Translations under genes and position numbers: made by a program
From: Prevotella sp.
GTDB taxonomy: Bacteria > Bacteroidota > Bacteroidia > Bacteroidales > Bacteroidaceae
Assembly (NCBI GenBank): GCA_017618275.1
Contig: JAFZUS010000075.1
Coordinates: 1 to 58,069 of the forward strand
Reading direction: 5' to 3'
DNA: 58,069 nt
Notes under the pieces: generated by a model
What the model saw: only the letters and a program-made list of their open reading frames with translations
Databases searched by the model: none
What the model was told of the DNA's origin: nothing
Shown: piece after piece, positions 33,133-41,997 of the stretch
Position numbering within the stretch: the first letter of the stretch is position 1
Layout: every line of letters begins with the position of its first letter

Positions 33133-35382
33133 TTGTTTGTCGACGTCATCCTTCCCTTGCCGCTCGACGGTTACTTCACCTATTCCGTTCCACAACCGTG
33201 GGGGGAACAGGTGAAGATTGGTATTCGTGTGTTGGTTCCTTTTGGTCGCAGCAAGACCTATGTCGGTATTGTTGCCAAGACGCACAAAGGACTGCTCCCC
33301 AGTGATTTTCAGATTAAGGATATCCTTCAGGTGATAGACTCAGAGCCAATCCTGTTGGATAGTCAGATGCGCCTCTGGCAGTGGATAGCCGATTATTATA
33401 TGTCGCCCATCGGCGAGGTCTATAAGGCTGCACTTCCCTCAGGCTTGAAGGCTGAGGATGGCTATAAGCCGCGTACTGAGACTTATATCCGTTTGACACC
33501 TAACTTCCGTAGTGAGCAATCTCTTCATATTGCCCTTGATATGCTCCGGCGGGCCCCTAAACAGCAGAAAGTGTTGATCGACTTTCTCTCGCTCTGCGAC
33601 GATTTCTGTGATCCTCAAATATCCATCTCGCGCGATGAACTGCTCAATCAGGATAACACGCTCCAAGCCGTCATGGCCTTGCAGAAGCGTGGTATCTTGG
33701 AGGTGTATGAAAAAGAGGTGGGACGTCTGAATCATGGCGGAGAACCACATCTTGACAAGATCAAGTCGCTGAGCGAACCCCAGTTGGGAGCCTACAACCA
33801 GATACAGTTCTCCTTCCTGAAGAAGAATGTCACTCTCCTTCATGGTGTCACTTCTTCCGGCAAGACGGAGATATATATCCACCTGATATGTCAGGCTCTC
33901 CAACAGAAGCAGCAGGTGCTCTATCTCCTGCCAGAGATTGCCCTGACGGTTCAGATCATGGAACGTCTGCAACACGTCTTCGGCAATCGCTTAGGCATCT
34001 ACCACTCCAAGTACTCTGATGCCGAACGGGTGGAGATTTGGCAGAAACAACTGTCCGGGAATCCTTACGATGTCATCCTCGGTGCCCGCAGTGCCGTATT
34101 CCTGCCCTTCCAGCGCCTTGGTCTTGTCATCGTCGACGAGGAGCACGAGACCTCCTACAAGCAGCAGGAGCCCTCGCCCCGCTATCATGCCCGTAGCGCA
34201 GCCATCATGCTGGCGCAGTTGTTCAAGGCCAAGACGTTGCTCGGTACTGCCACCCCCTCCCTTGAATCCTACCACAACGCCAAGACCGGTAAATATGCTC
34301 TCGTCGAACTTTTTCAGCGTTACAAGGGCATCGAACTGCCTGAGATACAGATTGTCGACATCAAGGACCTACAGCACCGTAAGATGATGAATGGTCCCTT
34401 CTCGCCGTTGTTGTTGACGAGGGTGCGCGAGGCCTTGGAACGAGGCGAGCAGGCCATCCTCTTCCAGAACCGACGGGGATATGCCCCGATGATTGAGTGC
34501 AAGCAATGTGGCTGGGTGCCCCATTGCAATCATTGTGATGTGTCACTCACTCTCCACCGTAACCTGAACCAACTCACGTGCCATTATTGCGGGGCTGTCT
34601 ATCAGGTACCCACGGAGTGTCCTGCCTGTGGCTGTAAGGAACTCCAGACCCGTGGCTATGGTACGGAAAAGGTCGAGACCGATGTGCGCGATATCTTCCC
34701 TGAGGCCCGCATCGCCCGCATGGACCTTGATACCACTCGTACCCGTCAGGCCTATGAACGCATCATCAGCGATTTTTCTACTGGTCGCACCAACCTCCTT
34801 ATCGGTACCCAGATGATTTCCAAGGGCCTCGACTTCGACAAGGTCTCTGTGGTGGGCATCCTTAATGCAGATACCATGCTCAATTATCCCGATTTCCGGG
34901 CTTACGAGCATGCGTTCATGATGATGGCACAGGTCAGTGGCAGGGCAGGGCGAAAGGGACGCCGGGGGCTCGTCATCCTTCAGACCAAGAGTCCTGACCT
35001 CCCCCTTATCCAACAGGTCGTGCGCAATGATTATGCCGCCTTCTACCGCTCTATGATTGCTGAGCGGCAGCAGTTCCGTTATCCCCCATATTTCCGTCTT
35101 GTCTATGTCTATCTCAAGCACCGACAGGATGCTGTGGTCGAGGCTGCTGGCATCGAGATGGGCAGTCGCCTGCGACAGTGGTTCTCTGGTCGCGTCCTCG
35201 GCCCCGACAAGCCAGGCGTTTCCAAGGTCAAGTCACTCTCCATCCGTAAGATTGTCCTTAAGTTCGAGTTGAGCCTCAATATGGCTGAGGTGCGCAAATA
35301 TTTAGCGCTTGCCCAGCAGCAGATGCTCCAAGACAAGCGCTATGCTTCCCTCCAGATCTACTACGACGTAGATCCTTTGTAA
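33133..35382 (+). CDS. priA: Primosomal replication helicase PriA
   Basis: PriA restarts stalled replication forks by recognising branched DNA and loading the replicative helicase. The 749 residues contain an N-terminal DNA-binding domain (VDVILPLPLDGYFTYSVP), helicase motif I GVTSSGKTE (about 237-245), the DEEH box (about 334-337), a zinc-binding segment with CKQCG, CNHCD, CHYCG and CPACG (about 455-500), and helicase motifs GTQMISKGLDFD and QVSGRAGR. The start codon is TTG at 33133, seven bases after the upstream stop; the family consensus begins at this point and no ATG is available. The end lies 4 bases from the convergent porin gene. Confidence 0.96.
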   Translation: MFVDVILPLPLDGYFTYSVPQPWGEQVKIGIRVLVPFGRSKTYVGIVAKTHKGLLPSDFQIKDILQVIDSEPILLDSQMRLWQWIADYYMSPIGEVYKAALPSGLKAEDGYKPRTETYIRLTPNFRSEQSLHIALDMLRRAPKQQKVLIDFLSLCDDFCDPQISISRDELLNQDNTLQAVMALQKRGILEVYEKEVGRLNHGGEPHLDKIKSLSEPQLGAYNQIQFSFLKKNVTLLHGVTSSGKTEIYIHLICQALQQKQQVLYLLPEIALTVQIMERLQHVFGNRLGIYHSKYSDAERVEIWQKQLSGNPYDVILGARSAVFLPFQRLGLVIVDEEHETSYKQQEPSPRYHARSAAIMLAQLFKAKTLLGTATPSLESYHNAKTGKYALVELFQRYKGIELPEIQIVDIKDLQHRKMMNGPFSPLLLTRVREALERGEQAILFQNRRGYAPMIECKQCGWVPHCNHCDVSLTLHRNLNQLTCHYCGAVYQVPTECPACGCKELQTRGYGTEKVETDVRDIFPEARIARMDLDTTRTRQAYERIISDFSTGRTNLLIGTQMISKGLDFDKVSVVGILNADTMLNYPDFRAYEHAFMMMAQVSGRAGRKGRRGLVILQTKSPDLPLIQQVVRNDYAAFYRSMIAERQQFRYPPYFRLVYVYLKHRQDAVVEAAGIEMGSRLRQWFSGRVLGPDKPGVSKVKSLSIRKIVLKFELSLNMAEVRKYLALAQQQMLQDKRYASLQIYYDVDPL

Positions 35383-35386
35383 TTTA

Positions 35387-36868
35387 TCAGAAGTTTAGTT
35401 CGCAGGCGAGACCGAGGACGCGGTTGGTGCGGGTGAAGGAATCGCTGACCAGAGGTTCCTTCGACGTGACGCGGTCGTAGTTCTCGTAGTTGGTCTGGAA
35501 ATAGCCAGCCTTGAGTGTGACCTGATCGCTGGCTTTGTAGTTGAAGCCGAAGCCAAGGCTATAACTGTTGACGACAAACGACATATCGTTCATGTAGGCA
35601 TCGGTGAGTTGGTAGCGTGTGAACTGGGCACCGCCGCTGACGGTAAGTCTGTCGGTGATATCCCACTCGACACCTGCCAGATATTCGTTGGTACCTCCGT
35701 CGAGCAAATCCTGCGTGTTGTTGTACCAGTGGACGTTCTTGTCGTAGAAGTGGTGGTAGCCGAGGTTCAGACGTACATCGTCGGTGATGTTCCACATGGC
35801 GCCAAGGGCGAGTTGGGCCGGGGAGTCTTCATCGATCTTCTCTGCATCGCGGAACTTGTTGACGGCGGGAATCTCGCTGGCTTCGTTGACGGTAGACTCG
35901 TTCTTCATGTGAATCTCCGTCTTGAATTCGTACTTTGCGGCGAGGTTGAAGCGGCCGACCTTGTAGTCGATGCCGAGAATGGGGGCGATGCCGACAGATG
36001 ACTGATTACAGAGCAGGTTGACACCCTGGGAGTATTTCTGCAGGGCGTTGAGGCTCTGTTTGGTGCCTTCGAGTTGGGCTTTCTGGGCGGTGAGTTCGGC
36101 GGGGACGGGTGCGCCGGCGGCCTCATACTGGGCAATGCCGGCATTGATCTTGCTGATGCCTCCGTCGAGGGTGGTCTCTGCGCCCTGCAGGAAACTGCCG
36201 AAATCGACATAGCCGCCAGCGGTGTTTACCATGATGTTGCTAATCTTGGCCTTGTAGGTGGCTGTGCCGTAGAGAAGTCGCAGACCGCCGTAGACGGAGA
36301 GTTGGTCGCTTACCTTATATGCGGTTCCGAGTTGGAAGCCGAAATAGTAGTTGCGCCCCTGCATGTAGCCGTCCATGTCGTAGCCTGTAGCACCAAATGG
36401 CTGCAACTGGTTGGCGATACTGCCTACAACGCTCTCGAAGGAACCGAGGCCATCGGCAAACTCACAACTGCCGCCACCACCAGGGACGGAGAAGTTGAAT
36501 TGCACACTCCAGTTACCTTTATTATAGGCAGCCTGGATAGAGGGGATGCAAGGGGCATCGGCCACGCCCTCGAAAGTCTTGGAGGTCAGGCCTTGGTTCT
36601 TACGACCCAAAGCGAAGACGGGGTTCTTGCTCTCGATGGTACGCGTCTGGTGGGCATACTGCCAGTTGATGCCGAGGTGGAATCCTTCAGGCAGGAAGGC
36701 CACGCCTGCGGGGTTGCTGTACACACCGTCGAGTCCGATGGCGGCATCGCGGGCGGGGTTGCGGAGGAAGTCAATACTCTGGTTGGTGTTGGTTAAGATG
36801 CCACCGGCGGTGGCGGTTGTTGCTGTGGCCAGCATCACGCCGGCGACAAACGCATTAATCTTTTTCAT
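35387..36868 (-). CDS. OmpP1/FadL family outer-membrane transporter
   Basis: The start is set at MKKINAFVAGVMLATATTATAGG, a clean signal peptide; an in-frame ATG at 36880 (MFKDMKK) is the alternative. The mature protein, about 470 residues, has the FadL-family N-terminal plug motif (DAAIGLDGVYSNPAGVAFLP), followed by barrel strands, a helical insert (about 230-290) and a terminal aromatic residue (LACELNF). FadL-type barrels take up hydrophobic compounds. The protein is longer than PorV, the FadL-related T9SS component, and lacks its context, so a transport role is preferred. It converges with priA with a 4-base gap. Confidence 0.86.
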   Translation of the reverse strand: MKKINAFVAGVMLATATTATAGGILTNTNQSIDFLRNPARDAAIGLDGVYSNPAGVAFLPEGFHLGINWQYAHQTRTIESKNPVFALGRKNQGLTSKTFEGVADAPCIPSIQAAYNKGNWSVQFNFSVPGGGGSCEFADGLGSFESVVGSIANQLQPFGATGYDMDGYMQGRNYYFGFQLGTAYKVSDQLSVYGGLRLLYGTATYKAKISNIMVNTAGGYVDFGSFLQGAETTLDGGISKINAGIAQYEAAGAPVPAELTAQKAQLEGTKQSLNALQKYSQGVNLLCNQSSVGIAPILGIDYKVGRFNLAAKYEFKTEIHMKNESTVNEASEIPAVNKFRDAEKIDEDSPAQLALGAMWNITDDVRLNLGYHHFYDKNVHWYNNTQDLLDGGTNEYLAGVEWDITDRLTVSGGAQFTRYQLTDAYMNDMSFVVNSYSLGFGFNYKASDQVTLKAGYFQTNYENYDRVTSKEPLVSDSFTRTNRVLGLACELNF

Positions 36869-36899
36869 ATCCTTAAACATCTTTTTACAAAAACGGGTG

Positions 36900-36907
36900 C
36901 AAAGGTA
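36900..36907 (-). promoter_or_regulatory. -7 box of the FadL-like gene
   Basis: TACCTTTG on the minus strand, 32 bases before the ATG at 36868 (20 before 36880). No clear TTTG at -33. Confidence 0.6.
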
Positions 36908-37042
36908 AAAAGAATGATGGGAAACCGTCTGTTTGCGCGCACAAAGTTAACGAAGTTTAACGAATATTGCACACAAATATGCACACTTGTGCAATTTTGT
37001 GCAGAAATATGCACACTTTTGAACCATTTGTGCAACGTGCGG
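36908..37042. other. Intergenic with GCACA/TGCACA repeats
   Basis: Between the two minus-strand genes lie four copies of a short TTGTGCA/TATGCACA motif (about 36968-37036). They could be operators or binding sites upstream of the FadL-like gene. No ORF. Confidence 0.5.
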
Positions 37043-39094
37043 CTACTTCTTCAGTTCTGGATAGGAGACACGGGTATGGTAGATAGTCTTCAGTTTCTCG
37101 ATGAGTACCGTCTTGGCATACTCGATGTCACGGAAGGTAATGGGGCATTCCTTGAAGTAACCCTCGGCTACTTGTCCGTCAATGAGACGGTTCACCAGGT
37201 CTCGGATGCTCTTCTCCGTATAGTCGGGCAGGGAGCGCGAGGCAGCCTCCACGGAGTCTGCCATCATCAGGATAGCCTGTTCTTTGGTGAAGGGATTCGG
37301 TCCAGGATAGGTGAATAGCAGGTCGTCAACCGGCTCGTCGGGATGGGCGTTCTTCTGCTGCACATAGAAGTACTTTGCCTTGCCCTGACCGTGGTGGGTA
37401 ACAATGAATTCCTTAATGATGTCGGGCAGATTATATTTATCGGCCAGTTTCATACCGTCAGTGACGTGACTGATGATCATCTGGGCGCTGTCAATGAAAG
37501 TCATACTCTCATGCGGATTCACACCCGACTGGTTCTCGGTGAAATAAATGGGGTTGAGGATCTTGCCGATGTCGTGATAGAGGGCGCCCGTGCGCACTAA
37601 CTGACTTCTGGCATCTATCTTCTGTGCAATCTCACCTGCAAGGTTCGCCGCCTGAATGGAGTGATTGAAGGTACCGGGGGCCACCTCACTCATACGGCGA
37701 AGCAGTTCCTTATTCATGTCGGAGAGTTCAATCAGCGTGATATTTGATGTAAAACCGAATGCCTTCTCGATGAGATAGAGTAGCGGGTAGGAACAGAACA
37801 GCAGCAGACCATTAATAATAAGGTAATTGAATTCGCTGTATTCAATCTTGGTGAGGCTGTTGTCGCGGATCCATTCAAGGGCGAGGTTCGTGAGTGAGGC
37901 GGCTACGGTAACGAGGACGGCAGTCCAGAACAATTGGGAGCGGCTGGACAGTTCGCGCAGGGAGTAGATGGCCACAAGGCCTGCCACCAGTTCGACGGCA
38001 ATGAACTCCAAGGGGTGCTGTAGCACGCAGGCACAGATAAGAATCATTGTGGTGTGCGCTATGAAGGCCGTACGAGAGTCCATGAACACGCGGATGAAGA
38101 TAGGCACCATCGCGAAGGGGATGATGTAGACGTGGAGGACGTTGTGGCTGACCATCAGTGAGGCGGCAACCGTGAAGACGATGATGAGTGAGTAGAGCAT
38201 AGCCAGCGACCTGGGTTTCTCAAAATAGTCCTTGCGGAAAAGAGTCAGGAAGAAGGTCATGCAGACCACAAGAATGGTGACATAGAGTATCTGCCCCAAG
38301 ATGGTGACGCTAATTTGTTGCTTGTTTTTCTCACGGCGGTCCAGTTCTTTCTGGAGTGATATGAGAATGGTATAGGTTTTGGCATCAACAATCTCGCCAC
38401 GGTCGATGATCTTTTGGCCTTGTTGGGCAAGACCACTGGCCAGAGGGATGCTATTCTGTAACTCACTCAGACTGGCCTCACTCCGCTCTTTGTCGTAGAT
38501 TAGATTGGGTGAGATGTAGTCGTTGAGATTACATTTCTGAAGGATCTCCCTGTAGGCGGACAGTTCGGGTTCGGCAAAAATAAATTCATAGGCCGACACA
38601 GTGGAATAGGTGTGGTTGATTTGTGCACTCACCGCTACCTTCCCGTTGATGATACGTATCATCTGGGTGGTGTCTTTACTGAATTTGGCATAGTCGGTAT
38701 TGCTCATGACACCCTGAGTATAGATGCGGTGTAGGCGGTTGGCAATGATGCTGATGTAGTCGTCGGGCAGGCCGGGGATGCCTTTGTCGTAGTCTTTCAC
38801 AAACTGACGGGTCTGGATGCCCTCCATGTCCTTGGAATAACTGAAATAGGGCTCATATAGCCGCATCAGCGAGTCGCGCTCAGCCTTGACAATTTCATCA
38901 CTCTTATAGATGGGGAAGTCGAAAGGGGCTTTCAGGTCGGAATATATCCAGGGCTTGCCTTTCTCTATGCGGTAGGTGCTGTGGGTATCACGTGGAAGAG
39001 CCCATATAATGATGGCTACAGTGCCTATGATCAATCCGGCACGGATGAGGAAATCGTGCCAGGAGATGTCGGATTTCAGATTAAAACTGCCCAT
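37043..39094 (-). CDS. PgpH-like 7TM-HD phosphodiesterase
   Basis: The start is set at MGSFNLKSDISWHDF (ATG at 39094-39092), 19 bases after a -7 box; codons beyond this are antisense to gltX. The 683-residue protein has an N-terminal membrane anchor, an extracytoplasmic 7TM-HDED domain (about 35-270), seven transmembrane helices (about 275-465) and a cytoplasmic HD domain. The HD domain carries FNHSIQAANLA, ALYHDIGK (about 503-510), ESMTFIDSAQMIISHV and VTHHGQGKAKYF. This architecture is that of PgpH, which hydrolyses cyclic di-AMP; the nucleotide substrate here is inferred from the family. It is divergently transcribed from gltX. Confidence 0.92.
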   Translation of the reverse strand: MGSFNLKSDISWHDFLIRAGLIIGTVAIIIWALPRDTHSTYRIEKGKPWIYSDLKAPFDFPIYKSDEIVKAERDSLMRLYEPYFSYSKDMEGIQTRQFVKDYDKGIPGLPDDYISIIANRLHRIYTQGVMSNTDYAKFSKDTTQMIRIINGKVAVSAQINHTYSTVSAYEFIFAEPELSAYREILQKCNLNDYISPNLIYDKERSEASLSELQNSIPLASGLAQQGQKIIDRGEIVDAKTYTILISLQKELDRREKNKQQISVTILGQILYVTILVVCMTFFLTLFRKDYFEKPRSLAMLYSLIIVFTVAASLMVSHNVLHVYIIPFAMVPIFIRVFMDSRTAFIAHTTMILICACVLQHPLEFIAVELVAGLVAIYSLRELSSRSQLFWTAVLVTVAASLTNLALEWIRDNSLTKIEYSEFNYLIINGLLLFCSYPLLYLIEKAFGFTSNITLIELSDMNKELLRRMSEVAPGTFNHSIQAANLAGEIAQKIDARSQLVRTGALYHDIGKILNPIYFTENQSGVNPHESMTFIDSAQMIISHVTDGMKLADKYNLPDIIKEFIVTHHGQGKAKYFYVQQKNAHPDEPVDDLLFTYPGPNPFTKEQAILMMADSVEAASRSLPDYTEKSIRDLVNRLIDGQVAEGYFKECPITFRDIEYAKTVLIEKLKTIYHTRVSYPELKK

Positions 39095-39112
39095 AATACT
39101 TGTATTTTGCTG

Positions 39113-39120
39113 CAAAGATA
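39113..39120 (-). promoter_or_regulatory. -7 box of the PgpH-like gene
   Basis: TATCTTTG on the minus strand, 19 bases before the ATG at 39094. No good -33 box; a TGCATAATT-type repeat fills that position. Confidence 0.62.
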
Positions 39121-39164
39121 CAAAATAATGCATAATTAATAACGCATAATTCATAATAATTTTG

Positions 39165-39172
39165 TAATTTTG
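39165..39172 (+). promoter_or_regulatory. -7 box of gltX
   Basis: TAATTTTG, 19 bases before the ATG at 39191. It overlaps an in-frame ATG at 39170, which is therefore unlikely to be the translation start. Confidence 0.65.
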
Positions 39173-39190
39173 CATCCAAATTGCAATTTT

Positions 39191-40738
39191 ATGTCTGAAA
39201 GAAGAGTAAGGGTGCGCTTCGCACCAAGTCCTACAGGGGCTTTGCATATCGGCGGTGTGCGCACTGCCTTGTATAATTACCTGTTTGCCAAGCAGCACGG
39301 TGGTGACTTGGTGTTCCGTATTGAGGATACGGACTCGAACCGTTTCGTGCCAGGCGCAGAGGAGTATATCATCGAGTCGTTCAAGTGGCTGGGTATTAAA
39401 TTCGACGAAGGCGTGAGTTTCGGTGGCGACAAAGGCCCTTATCGCCAGAGTGAGCGTCGCGACATCTATAAGCAGTATGTGAAACAGTTGTTGGATGCCG
39501 GAAAGGCCTACATTGCCTTTGATACTCCAGAGGAACTGGAGGTCAAGCGCCAGGAGATACAGAATTTCCAGTACGACTGTCATACCCGTAGCATGATGCG
39601 TAACTCGCTGACACTCCCGAAAGCGGAAGTAGACAAGTTGATTGCCGACGGCAAACAGTATGTGGTGCGTTTCAAGATTGAGGCAGGACAGGAGGTGCTG
39701 GTAAATGACCTGATCCGTGGTGAGGTGCGCGTGAAGAGTGATATCCTCGACGACAAGGTGCTCTACAAGAGTGCCGACCAATTGCCGACCTACCATCTGG
39801 CCAATATCGTGGATGACCATCTGATGGAGATCTCCCATGTGATCCGTGGCGAGGAGTGGTTGCCTTCAGCCCCTTTACATGTGTTGCTCTATCAGGCCTT
39901 CGGCTGGGAGGACACGATGCCGCAGTTTGCCCATTTACCCCTGTTGCTGAAGCCCGACGGCAAGGGCAAACTCTCGAAGCGTGACGGCGACAGACTGGGA
40001 TTCCCTGTGTTCCCGCTGTTGTGGAAGGATCCGAAGACGGGCGAGACCTCGCGCGGCTATCGTGAGGATGGCTATTTCCCTGAGGCCGTCATCAACTTCC
40101 TGGCCTTGTTGGGTTGGAATCCGGGAACGGAACAGGAAATATTCTCGTTAGATGAACTTGTCCCGTTGTTTGATATCTCAAAATGTTCGAAGGCTGGTGC
40201 GAAGTTTGCCTATGAAAAGGCCATCTGGTTCAATCACGAGTATATCCTGATGAAGTCGAATGAGGAGATTGCCGCTCTCTTTGAGCCGATCGTCAAGGAG
40301 CACTGTCCGCAGGAGACCTCTGAGCGTATCCTGCAGGTGACGGCGATGATGAAGGACCGTGTCAGTTTCGTTCATGAACTGTGGCCCCTGTGCTCGTTTT
40401 TCTTCGAGGCTCCTACGACGTATGACGAGAAGACAGCCAAGAAGCGCTGGAAAAAAGTTGAGGGTTCTGACCCCTCCGAAGGAGTGGGTTCTGCACAGCA
40501 ACTTTCTGAACTTATCGGCGTGCTCGAAGGCATCGATGATTTCTCGTTGGAGAATCAGGAGCAGATTGTACATGCATGGATTGAACAGAAAGAATATAAA
40601 CTGGGTAACATTATGAATGCCTGGCGGTTGACACTCGTCGGCGAAGGCAAGGGACCAGGTATGTTTGATATCTCTGCTTTCTTAGGCAAGGAAGAGACCA
40701 TCGCAAGAATGAAACGAGCCATCGAAGTACTTGGCTGA
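39191..40738 (+). CDS. gltX: Glutamyl-tRNA synthetase
   Basis: This class I synthetase charges tRNA-Glu. It starts at [22 protein letters not shown], with the HIGH-type motif at about 13-20. The KMSKS-type loop KLSKRDG lies near 260-266, and FRIEDTD and the C-terminal anticodon-binding helices are present. 515 residues is slightly longer than Bacteroidetes homologues as I recall them. Extra residues [11 protein letters not shown] (40457-40489) lie between KKRWKK and SAQQLSELI, where relatives have only a short linker. This segment is encoded by a GC-rich imperfect palindrome and looks like an insertion. The stop overlaps the waaA start by one base. Confidence 0.96.
   Translation: MSERRVRVRFAPSPTGALHIGGVRTALYNYLFAKQHGGDLVFRIEDTDSNRFVPGAEEYIIESFKWLGIKFDEGVSFGGDKGPYRQSERRDIYKQYVKQLLDAGKAYIAFDTPEELEVKRQEIQNFQYDCHTRSMMRNSLTLPKAEVDKLIADGKQYVVRFKIEAGQEVLVNDLIRGEVRVKSDILDDKVLYKSADQLPTYHLANIVDDHLMEISHVIRGEEWLPSAPLHVLLYQAFGWEDTMPQFAHLPLLLKPDGKGKLSKRDGDRLGFPVFPLLWKDPKTGETSRGYREDGYFPEAVINFLALLGWNPGTEQEIFSLDELVPLFDISKCSKAGAKFAYEKAIWFNHEYILMKSNEEIAALFEPIVKEHCPQETSERILQVTAMMKDRVSFVHELWPLCSFFFEAPTTYDEKTAKKRWKKVEGSDPSEGVGSAQQLSELIGVLEGIDDFSLENQEQIVHAWIEQKEYKLGNIMNAWRLTLVGEGKGPGMFDISAFLGKEETIARMKRAIEVLG
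40457..40489. repeat. GC-rich palindromic insert in gltX
   Basis: ACCC-CTCC (40470-40477) pairs with GGAG-T-GGGT (40481-40489) around a GAA loop: 8 bp with a one-base bulge. It encodes an 11-residue in-frame insertion. A similar GC-rich insert occurs in waaA and in the 945-residue surface protein. Confidence 0.6.
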
Positions 40739-41997
40739 TGATATACAACCTGATTATATACGTCTATCTTCTGGGTGTGGCTGTCTACAGCCGCTTCAAC
40801 GAGAAGGTGCGGAAAATGTGGCGCGGCGAGCGCGAGGCCTTCCGTATCCTGAAGGAGAAGGTGGATCCCACTGCGAAGTATGTGTGGTTCCACGCTGCCT
40901 CGTTGGGTGAGTTCGAACAGGGTCGCCCGTTGATGGAGCGTCTGCGTCAGGAGCATCCGGAATTCAAGATTCTGCTCACGTTCTTCTCGCCTTCGGGCTA
41001 TGAGGTCAGGAAAAACTACGAAGGGGCTGACATTATTTGTTATCTGCCGCTGGACACGCCTGTCAATGCCATCCGTTTCCTACGTCTGGTGCGTCCCGTG
41101 ATGGCTTTCTTCATCAAGTATGAGTTCTGGTATAACTATCTCCATATCCTGAAACATCGTAATGTGCCCGTCTATAGTGTGTCGAGCATCTTCCGTCCGG
41201 ATCAGGTGTTCTTCAAGTGGTATGGTCGTCAGTATGGACGTGTGCTGAACTGCTTCACGCATTTCTTTGTGCAGAATGAGCAGAGCAAGGATCTGTTGGC
41301 AAAGATTCACATCACGAATGTGTCCGTAGTGGGCGACACACGTTTCGACCGTGTGCTGCAGATTAAGGAGGCTGCGAAGCAGTTGCCGATTGTGGAGGCG
41401 TTTGTGAAGAAGTCTGACGAAAAACCGAAGGTGTTTGTGGCTGGTAGCAGTTGGCCGCCTGATGAAGAGTTATTCATCAAATACTTTACGGTGCATCGTG
41501 ATTGGAAACTGATTATTGCCCCACATGTCATTGACGAGGATCACCTGCAGCAGATTGAAGCGATGCTCGAAGGTTTTCATGTAGAGCGTTATACAAAACT
41601 TGCCGCTCAGGGAGATACTACTTCCTTCGCCCCTTGGAGAGGAAATGGGGGTGAGGCTTTGATCATCGATTGTTTCGGCCTTTTGTCGAGCATATACCAC
41701 TATGGCGATGTGGCCTACGTGGGTGGTGGCTTTGGCGTAGGTATCCATAATCTCTTGGAGGCTGCTGTCTGGGATGTGCCCGTATTCTTCGGCCCCAACA
41801 ACCAGAAGTTCCATGAAGCACAGGGACTGAAACAGAGTGGGGGCTTCGAGATTAGCAATTACGAGGATTTTGAACTGCAGATGAACCGTTTCGCATCAGA
41901 TGACAACTATCTGCAGGAGCAGGGCCATAAGGCAGGACAATTCGTACAAAGTCTGGCTGGTGCCACAGAGAAGGTGATGACCTCTATTTGTTTATGA
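40738..41997 (+). CDS. waaA: 3-deoxy-D-manno-octulosonic acid (Kdo) transferase
   Basis: WaaA adds Kdo to lipid A precursor at the inner membrane, the first step of LPS core assembly. The 419 residues include an N-terminal membrane anchor ([20 protein letters not shown]), WFHAASLGEFEQGRPLME (GE motif with catalytic Glu near residue 60), LTFFSPSGYEVRKNY, SSIFRPDQVFFKWYG, VVGDTRFDRV, VAGSSWPPDEE and GGGFGVGIHNLLEAAVWDVPVFFGPN. An extra segment GDTTSFAPWRGNGGEA (about 41611-41658), encoded by a GC-rich palindrome, sits in a loop before LIIDCFGLLSS. The 3' end overlaps the convergent nucleotidase gene by 14 bases. Confidence 0.93.
   Translation: MIYNLIIYVYLLGVAVYSRFNEKVRKMWRGEREAFRILKEKVDPTAKYVWFHAASLGEFEQGRPLMERLRQEHPEFKILLTFFSPSGYEVRKNYEGADIICYLPLDTPVNAIRFLRLVRPVMAFFIKYEFWYNYLHILKHRNVPVYSVSSIFRPDQVFFKWYGRQYGRVLNCFTHFFVQNEQSKDLLAKIHITNVSVVGDTRFDRVLQIKEAAKQLPIVEAFVKKSDEKPKVFVAGSSWPPDEELFIKYFTVHRDWKLIIAPHVIDEDHLQQIEAMLEGFHVERYTKLAAQGDTTSFAPWRGNGGEALIIDCFGLLSSIYHYGDVAYVGGGFGVGIHNLLEAAVWDVPVFFGPNNQKFHEAQGLKQSGGFEISNYEDFELQMNRFASDDNYLQEQGHKAGQFVQSLAGATEKVMTSICL
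41611..41658. repeat. GC-rich palindromic insert in waaA
   Basis: CTTCGCCCCTTGGAGAGG followed by AAATGGGGGTGAGG: CCCC (41630-41633) can pair with GGGG (41647-41650), and flanking bases partly extend this. It encodes about 16 residues absent from relatives as I recall them. Confidence 0.5.

Noticed and set aside
35387-36868. PorV (T9SS outer-membrane shuttle protein)
   Set aside because: It is FadL-like but longer than PorV and lacks its gene context; assigned as a general FadL-family transporter.
39095-39838. N-terminal extension of the PgpH-like gene
   Set aside because: The extra 248 codons are antisense to gltX and precede the promoter; the protein family starts at MGSFNLK.
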